NCBI RefSeq assembly: GCF_009696615.1
Contig: NZ_VULO01000010.1
Coordinates: forward strand, 62,001 to 126,000
Length of the DNA: 64,000 bases
From: Scrofimicrobium canadense
GTDB lineage: Bacteria > Actinomycetota > Actinomycetes > Actinomycetales > Actinomycetaceae
Direction: 5' to 3'
The translations under genes were made by a program, and so were the position numbers. Position 1 is the first letter of the stretch; every line of letters begins with the position of its first letter. Below, piece after piece: positions 17,759 through 27,343 of this stretch. Below the pieces are notes generated by a model that was not told where the DNA came from, did no database searches, and saw only the letters and a list, made by a program, of their open reading frames with translations.

Positions 17759-18751
17759 TTACTGTTCTTCACCCGCAGTGACGGCTCCGATAGGAGCACG
17801 TCCAGCCTTTTTCACTCCAAGTGCGAGAGCTGTCGCTAAAAGATCTGCATCCATTTGCTCTAGAAGCTCTTCTACCGAACTAAACTTGAGCATCCCGCGC
17901 AATCGCTTCACCAAAGCCAAAGTTACGGTCTCTCCGTACAAATCCAAGTCGGTTCGACCGAGAACATGTGCCTCGACTGTACGGGTATCGCCAGAAAACT
18001 GTGGATTCATACCTATTGAAATCGCTGCTGGCAAGAACGCCTGTCCGCCAGCAAAGTCTCTGATAAGCCAGCCTGCATACACGCCGTCTGCAGGGATCAT
18101 TACCCCCTCAGAAACTGCCACATTAGCAGTAGGAAATCCCAATAGACGACCTCGTTTGTGCCCGTGTTCAACTATTCCTGTCAGACGCGGATCACGACCC
18201 AAAATGTAGGCAGCTTCTTCAACGTCACCTGCAGCTAAACACTGGCGAACCCACGAAGAAGACCATCTCTTTCCGTCAGGACCTTGAATATCTGAAACCA
18301 TGACCACATCGAAGTCATAGCGTTTGCCCAACATCCGCAATGTCTCGATATCGCCTTCATTTCCCCTACCGAAGCGAAAATCCTCTCCGACAACGACCTC
18401 GCGAGCCCCCAACGCATCAACGAGGTATTTTACTGCGAACTCTTCAGCGCTCAGTGAATAGAGGGACCGGTCATACCGGGCAACAAGAACTGCATCAACC
18501 CCAGTAACAGCAATCGCATCAAGGCGATCGGCCAACGGCATTATCAGCGCGAGTTCGCTCTCTGGATGGTGTACTACCCGCGGATGGGGATCAAAAGTAA
18601 CTGCGACACTTGAGACGTCCCTGCGATGAGCTCTATCAACGCAGGCTGCCAACACTCTAGTGTGCCCTCGGTGCATCCCATCAAAGTTTCCAATCGTCAC
18701 TACTGATTGCAGCGACGAAGGAATCTGCTGGACGGCGGTCCAGATCTCCAC
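17759..18751 (-). CDS. ribF: Bifunctional riboflavin kinase / FAD synthetase
   Basis: 330 residues. The N-terminal adenylyltransferase domain has VVTIGNFDGMHRGHTRVL (GNFDGxHxGH nucleotide motif) and SSSWVRQCL; the C-terminal kinase domain has GIVEHGHKRGRLLGFPTANV (the GFPTAN motif) and VEAHVLGRTDLDLYGETVTLALVKRLRG. It makes FMN then FAD from riboflavin. It is the last visible gene of the rimP-to-ribF operon, 50 bp after the Cys-rich mini-gene. The common actinobacterial order places rpsO after it, but that gene is not present here. Confidence 0.95.
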   Translation of the reverse strand: MEIWTAVQQIPSSLQSVVTIGNFDGMHRGHTRVLAACVDRAHRRDVSSVAVTFDPHPRVVHHPESELALIMPLADRLDAIAVTGVDAVLVARYDRSLYSLSAEEFAVKYLVDALGAREVVVGEDFRFGRGNEGDIETLRMLGKRYDFDVVMVSDIQGPDGKRWSSSWVRQCLAAGDVEEAAYILGRDPRLTGIVEHGHKRGRLLGFPTANVAVSEGVMIPADGVYAGWLIRDFAGGQAFLPAAISIGMNPQFSGDTRTVEAHVLGRTDLDLYGETVTLALVKRLRGMLKFSSVEELLEQMDADLLATALALGVKKAGRAPIGAVTAGEEQ

Positions 18752-18801
18752 GCGAACCGCTCCTCTTGAAAACTGGTAATACCTAAGGTCTCGATATCTG
18801 A

Positions 18802-18918
18802 CTACTCAGCGCGTAGTCCAAGATTTGTCCGGCCCTCATCGTCCACAGGCTGACCTTCACGACCCTTTTTCTTTCCTTCTCCACCGCAACCACAGTTGCC
18901 GCATCCGCACCCACTCAT
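18802..18918 (-). CDS. Cys-rich 38-residue mini-protein between truB and ribF
   Basis: A 38-residue ORF beginning MSGCGCGNCGCGGEGKKKG and ending in a Glu/Asp/Arg-containing tail (REGQPVDDEGRTNLG). The start at 18918 is preceded by GAGGAGG with six-base spacing, one of the best ribosome sites in the window. Five cysteines in a CGCGNCGCGG-like cluster near the N-terminus suggest metal binding, as in metallothionein-like or zinc-knuckle peptides; this is inference from composition. It lies 9 bp after truB and 50 bp before ribF, so it is almost certainly transcribed with them. I do not recognise a named family. Confidence 0.65.
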   Translation of the reverse strand: MSGCGCGNCGCGGEGKKKGREGQPVDDEGRTNLGLRAE

Positions 18919-18927
18919 TTTTCCTCC

Positions 18928-19797
18928 TCAAGCTGGGTCTATTATAAATAACGCCTTTATCTTACCGTGTAAGGCACCGACGATTCCTAAAACCTTCGTT
19001 TCCAACTTTACGCTGGCCATACTATTTCCGTCGGATACTAAGCCATGAGAGAACTGGACACCCCCATGACGAAATTGCAGTGCTTCTTTACCATCAACAC
19101 TGCATGCCTGGGGAACCAAATCTACGCATGCTTGCTCCAGACTACGTAGTTCTTCACTGGCTTGTTCAATTCTCCACGGTCCCACCGCAGTACGTCGTAG
19201 AGCCGTGAGGTGTCCCCCGACGCCTAGGTCATTACCAATATCCCGAGCCAAAGCGCGAATATAGGTTCCTGAAGAACACCGAACTCTCACATCAAGATCG
19301 AGGTATCCCTCAACAAGGCGAGGTTCTCCGACTATGTCAAGAGCGCTCACAGTCACGGGCCTGGCTTTAAGCTGAACGACCTCGCCAGCTCGTACCCGAG
19401 CATAAGCACGTTTTCCGTCGACTTTTATCGCCGAGACTGAGGAAGGTATTTGCTCGATGTCACCACGGTACCTAGCTAGCACCGCTTCCAGATCTGGTAT
19501 TGAATTACAGCCTGGTGAATCTAAGATCTCGCCCTCTGCGTCATCAGTTGTGGTTGATGCCCCTAACCGAATCGTTGCCTTGTACTCTTTGTCCAAGCCA
19601 ACTGCCAAACTCAAGAGTTTAGTTCCCCGCCCTATGCCTAAAACCAATAAACCCGTTGCCATTGGGTCAAGCGTTCCGGCATGCCCAACCTTGCGCGTTG
19701 CTAGACGACACCGCGTCCGAGCTACCACATCATGACTGGTCAGGCCTTTTGGCTTGTCAACAAGAAGTAAGCCTCTGGGTTCGCTATTCGTCTTCAT
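18928..19797 (-). CDS. truB: tRNA pseudouridine(55) synthase
   Basis: 289 residues from the ATG at 19795-19797. TruB makes pseudouridine 55 in the T-loop of tRNAs. Motifs: RGLLLVDKPKGLTSHDVVA, then VGHAGTLDPMATGLLVLGIGRGTK with the catalytic Asp, PSSVSAIKVDGKRAYARVRAGE, and a C-terminal PUA-like part. The open frame extends to 19935, but the extra 46 residues lie inside rbfA; the ATGATG at 19795-19800 is the natural start, with an AAGG directly upstream. It overlaps the end of rbfA by 14 bp. Confidence 0.94.
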   Translation of the reverse strand: MKTNSEPRGLLLVDKPKGLTSHDVVARTRCRLATRKVGHAGTLDPMATGLLVLGIGRGTKLLSLAVGLDKEYKATIRLGASTTTDDAEGEILDSPGCNSIPDLEAVLARYRGDIEQIPSSVSAIKVDGKRAYARVRAGEVVQLKARPVTVSALDIVGEPRLVEGYLDLDVRVRCSSGTYIRALARDIGNDLGVGGHLTALRRTAVGPWRIEQASEELRSLEQACVDLVPQACSVDGKEALQFRHGGVQFSHGLVSDGNSMASVKLETKVLGIVGALHGKIKALFIIDPA

Positions 19798-20212
19798 CAT
19801 CCTTGCGGTAGGGGTCAGCACCGCCAGCAAACTTCTTGCCTTCACGTTCTCGAGCGATCTCAGCGTCACGCTCTCGAGCTTCCCGAAGTTTGTCTTCAAT
19901 CGATGCGGCAGCTTCAGGAATTGCGTCAGCTTCAAAAGTGAGCGTCGGCGTCAGCCTGGTTCCGAGTGAACGACCCACCTCTGAGCGAATCAAACCCGTA
20001 GCTGAGCGCAGGGCCTTTGCCGTGTCCCTAGCAGAGTTTTCATCGCCGAGAACCGTGTAAAACACCGTCGCATGTTGCAGGTCGCGGGTGACCCGCACCT
20101 CGGTAATTGTCACAAAACCGAGGCGCGGATCCTTTACGCTACGTTCAAGAGCACGAGTCACTGTGCCGCGGATATTCTCTGCGACACGGCGAACGCGAGC
20201 ATCGTCGGCCAT
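19784..20212 (-). CDS. rbfA: 30S ribosome-binding factor A
   Basis: 142 residues. RbfA binds immature 30S subunits and helps process the 16S rRNA 5' end, notably in the cold. It has the KH-like core: RVRRVAENIRGTVTRALE, then VTITEVRVTRDLQHATVFYTVLG, and LRSEVGRSLGTRLTPTLTFEAD. The tail is acidic and charged (ADPYRKDDEDE). It starts 4 bp after infB and its end overlaps the truB start. Confidence 0.94.
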   Translation of the reverse strand: MADDARVRRVAENIRGTVTRALERSVKDPRLGFVTITEVRVTRDLQHATVFYTVLGDENSARDTAKALRSATGLIRSEVGRSLGTRLTPTLTFEADAIPEAAASIEDKLREARERDAEIAREREGKKFAGGADPYRKDDEDE

Positions 20213-20216
20213 GAAT

Positions 20217-22973
20217 CTAGTCCCTTGCCTTTTCTACAATTTCCCAAGTCTCGATAACGTCGCCCTCACGAATATCTTTGAATCCTAGAGTAATACCGCA
20301 TTCAAAGCCTTCACGGACCTCAGTCACGTCGTCCTTCTCACGTCGCAACGACTCGATGGTGAGGTTATCGGCCAACACCACTCCATCACGAACCAGACGG
20401 GCTTTCGCTCCCCGCTTAATGGTGCCCTTGCGAACGATTGAACCCGCAATGTTTCCGAACTTGCCGGAACGGAAGACCTGACGGATCTCCGCGGAGCCCT
20501 GGTCAATGTCTTCATAGATGGGCTTGAGCATACCCTTCATCGCTTGTTCAATGTCTTCAAGTGCTCGGTAGATTACCGTGTAGTACTTGATTTCTACGCC
20601 TTCAGAGTTAGCAAGTTCTTGCACTCTCTCTGCAGGACGGACATTGAATGCGATGATAACTGCGTTATCAACTGTTGCCAGATTGACATCGTTTTGAGTA
20701 ACTGCCCCAACTCCTCGGTGAATAACACGCAATTGCACGTCTTCTCCGACATCAATTTTGAGTAGTGAATCCTCCAGTGCTTCGACAGCACCCGAAACGT
20801 CACCTTTAATGATGAGGTTGAGAGTATCGACTTTGCCCTCTTCCAGCATCCTGTTGAAGTCCTCAAGAGTCGTCCCGCGTCTAGCTGCAAGTTGTGCTTG
20901 ACGCTCAGCTGCTGCACGCTTATCGGCGATTTGCCGAGCCGTGCGATCATCGCTAGCAACGAGGAAAGAGTCGCCAGCACGAGGAACCGAAGTCAAGCCC
21001 AAAACCTGCACGGGACGTGAAGGAGTTGCTTCCTCAACATTGCGGCCATTTTCATCGAACATAGCACGCACACGACCGTGAGCTGATCCGACCACTACCG
21101 CATCTCCAACGTGAAGGGTGCCGCGCTCAACCAACATAGTTGCAACAGCGCCACGTCCTCTGTCGAGATTTGCTTCAATAGCGACCCCGCGTGCCTCGGT
21201 ATTGGGATTCGCACTCAAATCGAGAGCTGCATCAGCGGTAAGTAGAACAGCTTCCAGTAGTTCAGGCATACCCTGACGGTTCTTTGCAGACACGTCAACA
21301 AACATCACGTCTCCGCCGTATTCTTCAGGAACCAAACCGTATTCGGTGAGTTGTCCGCGAATCTTGTCTGGATTGGCTTCTTCTTTATCGACCTTGTTGA
21401 CAGCTACCACGATAGGAACGTCAGCTGCCTGAGCATGGTTGATTGCCTCAACTGTCTGTGGCATCACTCCGTCATCTGCTGCAACAACCAATATCGCGAT
21501 ATCGGTAACCTTAGTTCCGCGAGCACGCATCGCTGTAAAAGCTTCGTGACCAGGTGTATCAATGAAGGTCACTGCACGTGGCGTGCCATCATGGTCCACC
21601 TTCACCTGGTATGCACCAATGTGCTGCGTAATACCACCATGTTCAGACTCGACAACGTCGGTGCTGCGAATGGCATCGAGTAGCTTCGTCTTACCGTGGT
21701 CGACGTGTCCCATCACAGTGACAACAGGAGGACGTGGCATCAACGAATCCGCATCGGAGCGCTCTTCAGCATCTAAGTCAATGTCGAACGATTCCAGAAG
21801 CTCGCGGTCTTCATCTTCTGGTGACACGACAGAAATCTGGTAGCCGAGCTCGGCGCCTAGAGCTTCGAAGGTCCCCTGATCGAGAGACTGCGTAGCAGTA
21901 GCCATTTCACCAAGGTGGAAAAGAACGGTCACCAGAGCGGCGGGATTGACATTGATTTTGTCAGCAAAATCGGCCAGCGACGCACCCTGTCGAATACGCA
22001 CTTCTTGTCCGTTACCGCGAGGAATTGACACGCCGCCAATAGCTGGCGCTGACTGCTCTTCAAATTCTTGGCGTTTGGCGCGCTTTGATTTACGCCCCTT
22101 ACCGCCTCTTGGTCCGCCTCCACGGCCAAATGCCCCTGGAGCAGAGCCACGAGTGCCACCACGGCCACCACGGGGTGGCCCAGCAAAAGCGCCAGGCATT
22201 TGCTGGACACCGGGTGCGCCTCCTGAGCGATTTCCACCGCCGCGACCACGGCCACCGCCGTTACCGCCACGCTGGCCTTGCCCACCACCGCGCGCTGGAG
22301 CTGAATCACGCGTGAAACTTGCCGATCCAGGCATCATTCCTGGATTAGGACGAGAACCCCTTCCGCCTGACGATCCTTGCCCTTGACCTTGTCCACCGCG
22401 ACCCCTTGGAGGTCTAGGACCTGCACCGCCACCGGGGCGAGGCATACCTTGCGTTGACGCATAGGGGTTGTTACCAGGACGCGGACCACCGGGGCGCGGT
22501 CCCGGCCTTGGCGCAGAGGGTCGAGGAGCAGGGCTAGCTGGCTTTGGTGCGGTAGCTTTTGGTGGCTCTGGAGACCCTGGTTTAGGTGGTTTGGGAGCAG
22601 GACGACGCGGACCAGGCATTCCTGGTTTCGGAGCTGGTCGTGCTGGAGTTGGTCCAGGTGTCGGTATACCAGGTTTAGTCTCTGCAGGTTTGCTCTTTGC
22701 CTCTGTCACAGTCGAAGCCGGAGTCGGTTTCGGAGAAGGTACAGATGTCTTTGGTGACGAAGCCGGTTTGGGCGTTGAAGTCTTTTCTTTATCTTTTGCC
22801 GGATTTGCCTCAGCCTTATTGCCAAGATCTTCGCGAACCTGTCGCACAATAGGTGCCTCAATCGTCGAGGACGCTGCCTTGACGAACTCACCTTTTTCTT
22901 TCAAATAAGCAAGTAAATCCTTGCTTGTAATCCCGAGCTCTTTCGCAAGCTCATGGACCCGTAGTTTAGCCAC
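20217..22973 (-). CDS. infB: Translation initiation factor IF-2
   Basis: 918 residues. The N-terminus is an IF2N domain ([27 protein letters not shown]), followed by a long disordered region rich in Pro, Gly and Arg (about 60-300), usual for actinobacterial IF-2. A second IF2N-like segment comes at about 330-390. The GTPase domain has G1 GHVDHGKT, G3 DTPGH and G4 NKVDKEE, followed by the beta-barrel and C-terminal initiator-tRNA binding domains. It brings fMet-tRNA to the 30S complex. The Pro/Gly/Arg region produces several long shadow frames on the other strand that are not genes. Confidence 0.97.
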   Translation of the reverse strand: MAKLRVHELAKELGITSKDLLAYLKEKGEFVKAASSTIEAPIVRQVREDLGNKAEANPAKDKEKTSTPKPASSPKTSVPSPKPTPASTVTEAKSKPAETKPGIPTPGPTPARPAPKPGMPGPRRPAPKPPKPGSPEPPKATAPKPASPAPRPSAPRPGPRPGGPRPGNNPYASTQGMPRPGGGAGPRPPRGRGGQGQGQGSSGGRGSRPNPGMMPGSASFTRDSAPARGGGQGQRGGNGGGRGRGGGNRSGGAPGVQQMPGAFAGPPRGGRGGTRGSAPGAFGRGGGPRGGKGRKSKRAKRQEFEEQSAPAIGGVSIPRGNGQEVRIRQGASLADFADKINVNPAALVTVLFHLGEMATATQSLDQGTFEALGAELGYQISVVSPEDEDRELLESFDIDLDAEERSDADSLMPRPPVVTVMGHVDHGKTKLLDAIRSTDVVESEHGGITQHIGAYQVKVDHDGTPRAVTFIDTPGHEAFTAMRARGTKVTDIAILVVAADDGVMPQTVEAINHAQAADVPIVVAVNKVDKEEANPDKIRGQLTEYGLVPEEYGGDVMFVDVSAKNRQGMPELLEAVLLTADAALDLSANPNTEARGVAIEANLDRGRGAVATMLVERGTLHVGDAVVVGSAHGRVRAMFDENGRNVEEATPSRPVQVLGLTSVPRAGDSFLVASDDRTARQIADKRAAAERQAQLAARRGTTLEDFNRMLEEGKVDTLNLIIKGDVSGAVEALEDSLLKIDVGEDVQLRVIHRGVGAVTQNDVNLATVDNAVIIAFNVRPAERVQELANSEGVEIKYYTVIYRALEDIEQAMKGMLKPIYEDIDQGSAEIRQVFRSGKFGNIAGSIVRKGTIKRGAKARLVRDGVVLADNLTIESLRREKDDVTEVREGFECGITLGFKDIREGDVIETWEIVEKARD

Positions 22974-23028
22974 AATTCTCCTGTTCGGTTCGCCTCACAG
23001 GAGACGAACGCCTAATACTGCTGGCAGC

Positions 23029-23340
23029 TCATCGCTGGGTACTCATCGGGTGCCCATCAGCTTCCAACCCGCTCTTTCTTGGTCTCGGTCCAGTTTCGAC
23101 TTCTTCCAGTTGCAGAGTCCCCGTATCAATGGGGCCATCCGCGCGTAGCGTCCTGTTGAGACGGCCTGGCGATTTCACCATGCCGCGCAGACAGGAAGGA
23201 TCGGGATGTAACCACGCCCCTCTACCGTGTAGAGAAGTCTGATAGTCAACTACCAATCTTCCTGTTTCTGCCAGAACCAACCGAAAAAGCTGCTCTCGTG
23301 AAGCACGTTGCCCACAACCCACACATGTGCGGATGGACAT
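23029..23340 (-). CDS. rnpM: YlxR family protein (RnpM, RNase P modulator)
   Basis: 103 residues from the ATG at 23338-23340. The YlxR fold is shown by RTCVGCGQRASREQLFRLV and GRGAWLHPDPSCL. The Bacillus relative binds RNase P RNA and modulates its activity. It sits between nusA and infB as in most bacteria. A TTG seven codons upstream is possible but less likely. The C-terminal 40 residues are less conserved and probably flexible. Confidence 0.88.
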   Translation of the reverse strand: MSIRTCVGCGQRASREQLFRLVLAETGRLVVDYQTSLHGRGAWLHPDPSCLRGMVKSPGRLNRTLRADGPIDTGTLQLEEVETGPRPRKSGLEADGHPMSTQR

Positions 23341-23390
23341 ATGACTCACATCTGCCGCCAATCAGTCGAGAAGACGAATACCCCTCTATC

Positions 23391-24449
23391 CTAGTCCAGG
23401 TCCAAGGTGTCCCAAGACTCAGAATCTGAGCTAATGGTCACGTCCGCCATGGACGAGCGAGAAGTCTCTGCCTCTCCCCCCTCGGCCGTATCAGAATGAA
23501 TGTCAATATGGAAACCGGTGAGCCGCGCAGCTAGCCGTGCGTTTTGTCCCTCTTTCCCGATTGCTAAAGAAAGCTGAAAGTCCGGTACGACCGCGGTTGC
23601 TGTCTTGTTGTCTTCAGAATGCACTACTACCCGCGAGACTCTCGCCGGAGAAAGAGCATTGGCAACAAATTTGCTTGAATCAGCGGACCAGTCGACTATG
23701 TCGATCTTCTCTCCGCCCAGTTCAGCCATCACGTTTCGCACCCGTCCCCCCATGGGACCGATGCACGCACCTTTCGCCTTCACTCCATCACGTTTGGCTG
23801 CAACAGCGATTTTTGTTCGATGTCCAGCTTCTCTGGCCACCGCCTTAATCTCTACCAGGCCCTCCTGAATCTCAGGGACTTCCTTTTCGAAAAGGCCTTG
23901 CACTAGGCCCGGGTGGGTGCGTGAAAGAATAATGCGAGGTCCTTTTTCTCCACGCTCCACACTGACAACATACGCACGGATACGGTCGCCATGTTCGTAT
24001 CGTTCGCCAGGAACCTTTTCGCCCTCAGGTATGACAGCTTCAAAATCGTCGCCTAGCTTGACAACTGTTGTCACCCCATCGCGACTCTGTTGAACAACAC
24101 CAGTGACGACGGTCCCTTCTTTGTCTGAATAGGTGCCGAGAACGCGATTATCCTCTGCATCACGCAGGCGCTGGGCAATAATCGACCGAGCCGTTGCAGT
24201 AGCGATACGACCAAAATTCGACGGCGTGTCATCGAACTCACCGATCGGGTTGCCTTCGTCGTCCTCATCAACAGCCCAAACAGTCGCTTTACCCGTTTTG
24301 CGATCAATTTCGATGCGAGCCTGGTCAATTGCCCCAGGTAGATTATGGTACGCCCGCAAGAGGGCCTCTTCGATGGCATCGACCAGGGTATTGAGGCTTA
24401 CGCCTTTTTCCTGCTCGACCATCCGCAATACGGCCATATCAATTTCCAT
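23391..24449 (-). CDS. nusA: Transcription termination/antitermination factor NusA
   Basis: 352 residues, the short form common in actinobacteria that lacks the C-terminal acidic repeats. Order: N-terminal RNA polymerase-binding domain (MEIDMAVLRMVEQEKGVSL), S1 domain (EGTVVTGVVQQSRDGVTTVVKLGDDFEAVIP), then two KH domains (VKAKGACIGPMGGRVRNVMAELGGEKIDIVDWS and LAIGKEGQNARLAARLTGFHIDI). Ends in an acidic Ser-rich tail. It follows rimP after 9 bp. Confidence 0.96.
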   Translation of the reverse strand: MEIDMAVLRMVEQEKGVSLNTLVDAIEEALLRAYHNLPGAIDQARIEIDRKTGKATVWAVDEDDEGNPIGEFDDTPSNFGRIATATARSIIAQRLRDAEDNRVLGTYSDKEGTVVTGVVQQSRDGVTTVVKLGDDFEAVIPEGEKVPGERYEHGDRIRAYVVSVERGEKGPRIILSRTHPGLVQGLFEKEVPEIQEGLVEIKAVAREAGHRTKIAVAAKRDGVKAKGACIGPMGGRVRNVMAELGGEKIDIVDWSADSSKFVANALSPARVSRVVVHSEDNKTATAVVPDFQLSLAIGKEGQNARLAARLTGFHIDIHSDTAEGGEAETSRSSMADVTISSDSESWDTLDLD

Positions 24450-24458
24450 TGAAGTCTC

Positions 24459-24920
24459 CTAGCGGAACTGTACGCGGGGTTTTGCACGTTTGACATCAGA
24501 ATAGTCAAAATAGCGTAAACCCTTGTCCGTCGCCAAAGTGAAAGACGTTGCGGAAGCCGACTCAAGAGTCCCTTCCAGTGTCTCACCGGAAACCAGTTTC
24601 ACCTTGAGCTTCCTACCGATATTGCGCTCATAGTGGCGCCTCTGCGTCAAGGGAGATTCGGCCCCCGGAGTTGATACTTCTAACACATATTCTTGCTCAA
24701 TGAGATCATCCTCATTATCGAGAAGCTCACCAATAAGCCTAGAAATCTCCCCAATCTCATCCAAATTGAGAGATTCTGTTCCTTCTGTTCTGTCAACAGT
24801 TACCTGCAATGTGGGTGGTTGAGTCCGAATGTCGTATTTCACTAGTTCAACTACAGCCCCTATAGCGCCAACCGGTGCAAGGACGTCCGTCACGCGTTGC
24901 GGGATCTTTTCTAATTCCAT
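24459..24920 (-). CDS. rimP: Ribosome maturation factor RimP
   Basis: 153 residues. Needed for 30S assembly. The N-terminal domain ends with YVLEVSTPGAESPLTQRRHYERNIGR, the family's clearest motif, and the C-terminal SH3-like domain follows with LVSGETLEGTLESASATSFTLATDKG. It is the first gene of the minus-strand operon; its promoter should lie in the 78 bp shared with the divergent lipoprotein gene. Confidence 0.95.
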   Translation of the reverse strand: MELEKIPQRVTDVLAPVGAIGAVVELVKYDIRTQPPTLQVTVDRTEGTESLNLDEIGEISRLIGELLDNEDDLIEQEYVLEVSTPGAESPLTQRRHYERNIGRKLKVKLVSGETLEGTLESASATSFTLATDKGLRYFDYSDVKRAKPRVQFR

Positions 24921-24998
24921 CGCCCCTCCTTAACTCATTCCATGGTAGCCGTCTGGCTAGCGGTAATCACTATCTACACAACGTGCGATGATTTGACT

Positions 24999-25994
24999 AT
25001 GGAAAAACAACGTCTGCTGAGATTGTTGGTGCTTGGAAGTCTGTTGCTCGGTGGCTGCGCTACTTTCATGCACGCAGAAAGTATGCCCGGGGCCACCCCC
25101 AATCTTCCTGAGCTCCCAAAACTCAACCAGGAGCAGTCAATCCGCGACGACATTGCTCGCTCAGAAGAAGCTATTGCACTCTCCGCACGCGACATGGCTG
25201 AAATAGCGACGCAATGCGCTGACTGCGCAACGATGCTTTCCGAAGTCGCTGACGATGCGCAAACACGACTAACCGTCTCAGGAGGGATGTGGGAGCCGTG
25301 GGAAGGGCAGCAAAGTGGTCAGTTTCTTCCGCATCCTGCAGACGTTGGAGAAGCTCCTACCACTCCCAAAGGCCTTGTGGGATACATGATGGGCAGCGCG
25401 GTTGCGCAGCTCAATGACATTGTTACTTATGGCTCACCAGATGCATCCACTCTCTCGTCACTATTGGCAGGACGCATTGCATCGGCACTGACGCTAGCAA
25501 AACTCTATGATGTTGATGTAAACGAGGCTGTTGAAAACCTCCCCAAGGAGGCGTTGGCAACCTCTGTCAGCCCCACTGAAATCAGTCAGTCTGGTGTCGA
25601 GGCGAATGAAATGCATAGGGCTCAGTCCGATGTAGAGGACTCTATAGGAGAAAAGGCCCTATTCGAATATGACTGCTTGACCACAGCGTTGGGCCGTTCA
25701 TCCCTGGTTCGGCAGCATTCTGATATCGAAACCACGCTGCGCATGAGTCTCATTGAACGCAGCCAAAAGCTTGTTGAGGCAGTTCAGAGCGATTCTCGCA
25801 GTATTCGTTGTATGCCTTCAACATCCGATTCGGGCGAGTTTATGACCCAATTGGTAGGGACCGATCTCACTCTTATTGAGTCTCCCGACTCGAGACTTCG
25901 ATCGTTGGCGCGTGAATTTCTCATCGACGATGTGAGAACATGGAATCGCGTAGGAGAGGTACCTAAGGTAACTCCCGGCATGACCGAAGGATGA
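24999..25994 (+). CDS. Lipoprotein of unknown function divergent from rimP
   Basis: 331 residues from the ATG at 24999. The signal is a lipoprotein type (KQRLLRLLVLGSLLLGGC; LGGC lipobox with Cys20). The mature part is almost wholly helical, with a Cys-x-x-Cys pair (TQCADCATML, about residues 67-70) and a four-helix-like C-terminal half. In other actinobacteria a ferritin-like DUF4439 protein is often coded next to rimP, and the C-terminal helices could be a divergent form of that, but motif evidence is weak. It is followed after 6 bp by a small membrane protein gene. Confidence 0.7.
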   Translation: MEKQRLLRLLVLGSLLLGGCATFMHAESMPGATPNLPELPKLNQEQSIRDDIARSEEAIALSARDMAEIATQCADCATMLSEVADDAQTRLTVSGGMWEPWEGQQSGQFLPHPADVGEAPTTPKGLVGYMMGSAVAQLNDIVTYGSPDASTLSSLLAGRIASALTLAKLYDVDVNEAVENLPKEALATSVSPTEISQSGVEANEMHRAQSDVEDSIGEKALFEYDCLTTALGRSSLVRQHSDIETTLRMSLIERSQKLVEAVQSDSRSIRCMPSTSDSGEFMTQLVGTDLTLIESPDSRLRSLAREFLIDDVRTWNRVGEVPKVTPGMTEG

Positions 25995-26000
25995 GAATTC

Positions 26001-26246
26001 ATGGCAGAAGTTAGAACTCGTCTCCAACGAGCACAGCGAAATCATCGTATCTCTATTGCTGTCCTTGTTCTGTTACTAATCGCATTCCTTGCGACATCGT
26101 TATTATTTGGATCAGCAGGAGCCGCGCAAAGCACACTACTAGTCCTCATTGGCATTGCCGGATTAGCTTTGGCGATGACCACAATGGTGGTAATGATCAA
26201 CAAGTGCCCCGATGCAGAACCTGATGGGGCACCAGTAAAGCAGTAG
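26001..26246 (+). CDS. Small two-helix membrane protein
   Basis: 81 residues: a basic, Arg/Gln-rich N-terminal segment (VRTRLQRAQRNHRIS), then two hydrophobic helices (about 18-38 and 43-65) and a short polar tail with one Cys. Topology would be a hairpin in the membrane. It begins 6 bp after the lipoprotein stop, so the two are cotranscribed. Family not recognised. Confidence 0.65.
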   Translation: MAEVRTRLQRAQRNHRISIAVLVLLLIAFLATSLLFGSAGAAQSTLLVLIGIAGLALAMTTMVVMINKCPDAEPDGAPVKQ

Positions 26247-26260
26247 CCTTCTCAACTAGA

Positions 26261-26962
26261 CTATTGATTCTTCTGTGGGAAGAGCGAGTCGACGAGCATC
26301 TTGGCAGCGAATTCATATCCTATGCGACTGGGATGGAACCCGTCAGTAGCCCAGAAACCTTCTGGCAGGGGTGCCCGTGAAACATTGGTAAAAGGCACTC
26401 CTCTTTCTCTACATATTTCTATGCTCGCTTCAGTTTGTGCATCAATCTGCCGCCCCAATGCTTCACGGAGCGCCTTGGGTAATGCTGGAGAATTGTGCGG
26501 CTGTCCTGAGCTGCACACAAACACTTTCTGTCCTCTGGTGAGCGCCTCATCAAGTGTCGCAGAAAGGTCGTCGCACCACTCCTGTATCGAACGCCGAGCC
26601 ATAATATCGTTCGTTCCCGCACATATGAAAAGGTAATCGGGCTTCCCGGTCACCTCGGGCAAATATCTGTACCGTACCCGCCTTATTGTTGCTCCCAATT
26701 GTGCTCGAGTTTCCCATTTCACTGGCGCGCCGACGGTCTGCGCGATTAGACCGGCGAGTAGTGGCGTCAGTGCTTCAGATTGATGATCAACGCCGCTGCC
26801 TGCAACTAAAGAATCACCGACAGCAACCAGATGGAGGGGCCTCCCGGGCTGGGATAATCCAGAAACTCCACATCGCTCTCCCGGCGGTTCAGGAGCGAGT
26901 TTAACTGAGCGTTGCGCCCATAATGCTTCTGCTGAGATCAGTAATCTCTCAAACGGATTCAC
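26261..26962 (-). CDS. SGNH/GDSL-family hydrolase
   Basis: About 233 residues. The SGNH blocks are present: VAVGDSLVAGSG with the nucleophile Ser (block I), CAGTNDI with the oxyanion Asn (block III), and DGFHPSRIGYEFAA with the catalytic Asp-His pair (block V). Such enzymes are esterases or lipases acting on many esters; no signal peptide is seen, so it is cytoplasmic. The frame is open to a GTG at 27004, but the GTG at 26962 (MNPFERLLISAEALWAQR) matches the start typical of the actinobacterial group. Convergent with the small membrane protein gene. Confidence 0.85.
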   Translation of the reverse strand: MNPFERLLISAEALWAQRSVKLAPEPPGERCGVSGLSQPGRPLHLVAVGDSLVAGSGVDHQSEALTPLLAGLIAQTVGAPVKWETRAQLGATIRRVRYRYLPEVTGKPDYLFICAGTNDIMARRSIQEWCDDLSATLDEALTRGQKVFVCSSGQPHNSPALPKALREALGRQIDAQTEASIEICRERGVPFTNVSRAPLPEGFWATDGFHPSRIGYEFAAKMLVDSLFPQKNQ

Positions 26963-27004
26963 CAACACATCACCGCTTCTGTCACTTTTGCCAACAAAAA
27001 TCAC

Positions 27005-27343
27005 CGAGAAGTTATCGTGTTTTAGGTTAGATGATTTTCCTCTTTACGGAGTCGCCGACCACCGTGAGGATAACAAAGTGATCCTCGCCATAGCACCTTC
27101 TTCTTCATCGTAACTTTGTTTGACACACACCTCTTATTTACGCATTGTCTACCAACTAGAACCAATGTGTCTACCATCACATAGCCCTCGTGATCTGCAA
27201 GTATCTTTACAACTTGATACATAACAATGTTGCGTAAAGCGAAAGTTGTATGCACTCCTAGTTTTCCAGTTGAAGGAACTTCTGTGTTCCTTTAATCCAG
27301 CATGCAGGCACGTACCCCGTGCCACTGATTGAGGTGACGATAG
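27005..27343. other. Intergenic region upstream of the surface-protein gene
   Basis: About 340 bp without a recognisable gene between the SGNH and surface-protein genes. It must hold promoters for both directions. A TTGACA at 27120-27125 could be a -35 element toward the surface-protein gene, but no convincing -10 follows. A 7-bp inverted repeat (AAGGAAC 27273-27279, GTTCCTT 27286-27292) lies in the leader about 50 bp before the GTG start. Confidence 0.4.

Noticed and set aside
19801-19935. Extended N-terminus of truB
   Set aside because: The extra 46 residues lie within rbfA and do not look like TruB.
21946-22908. Long plus-strand Pro/Gly/Ala-rich frames opposite infB
   Set aside because: They mirror the low-complexity Pro/Gly/Arg region of IF-2; composition explains the lack of stops.
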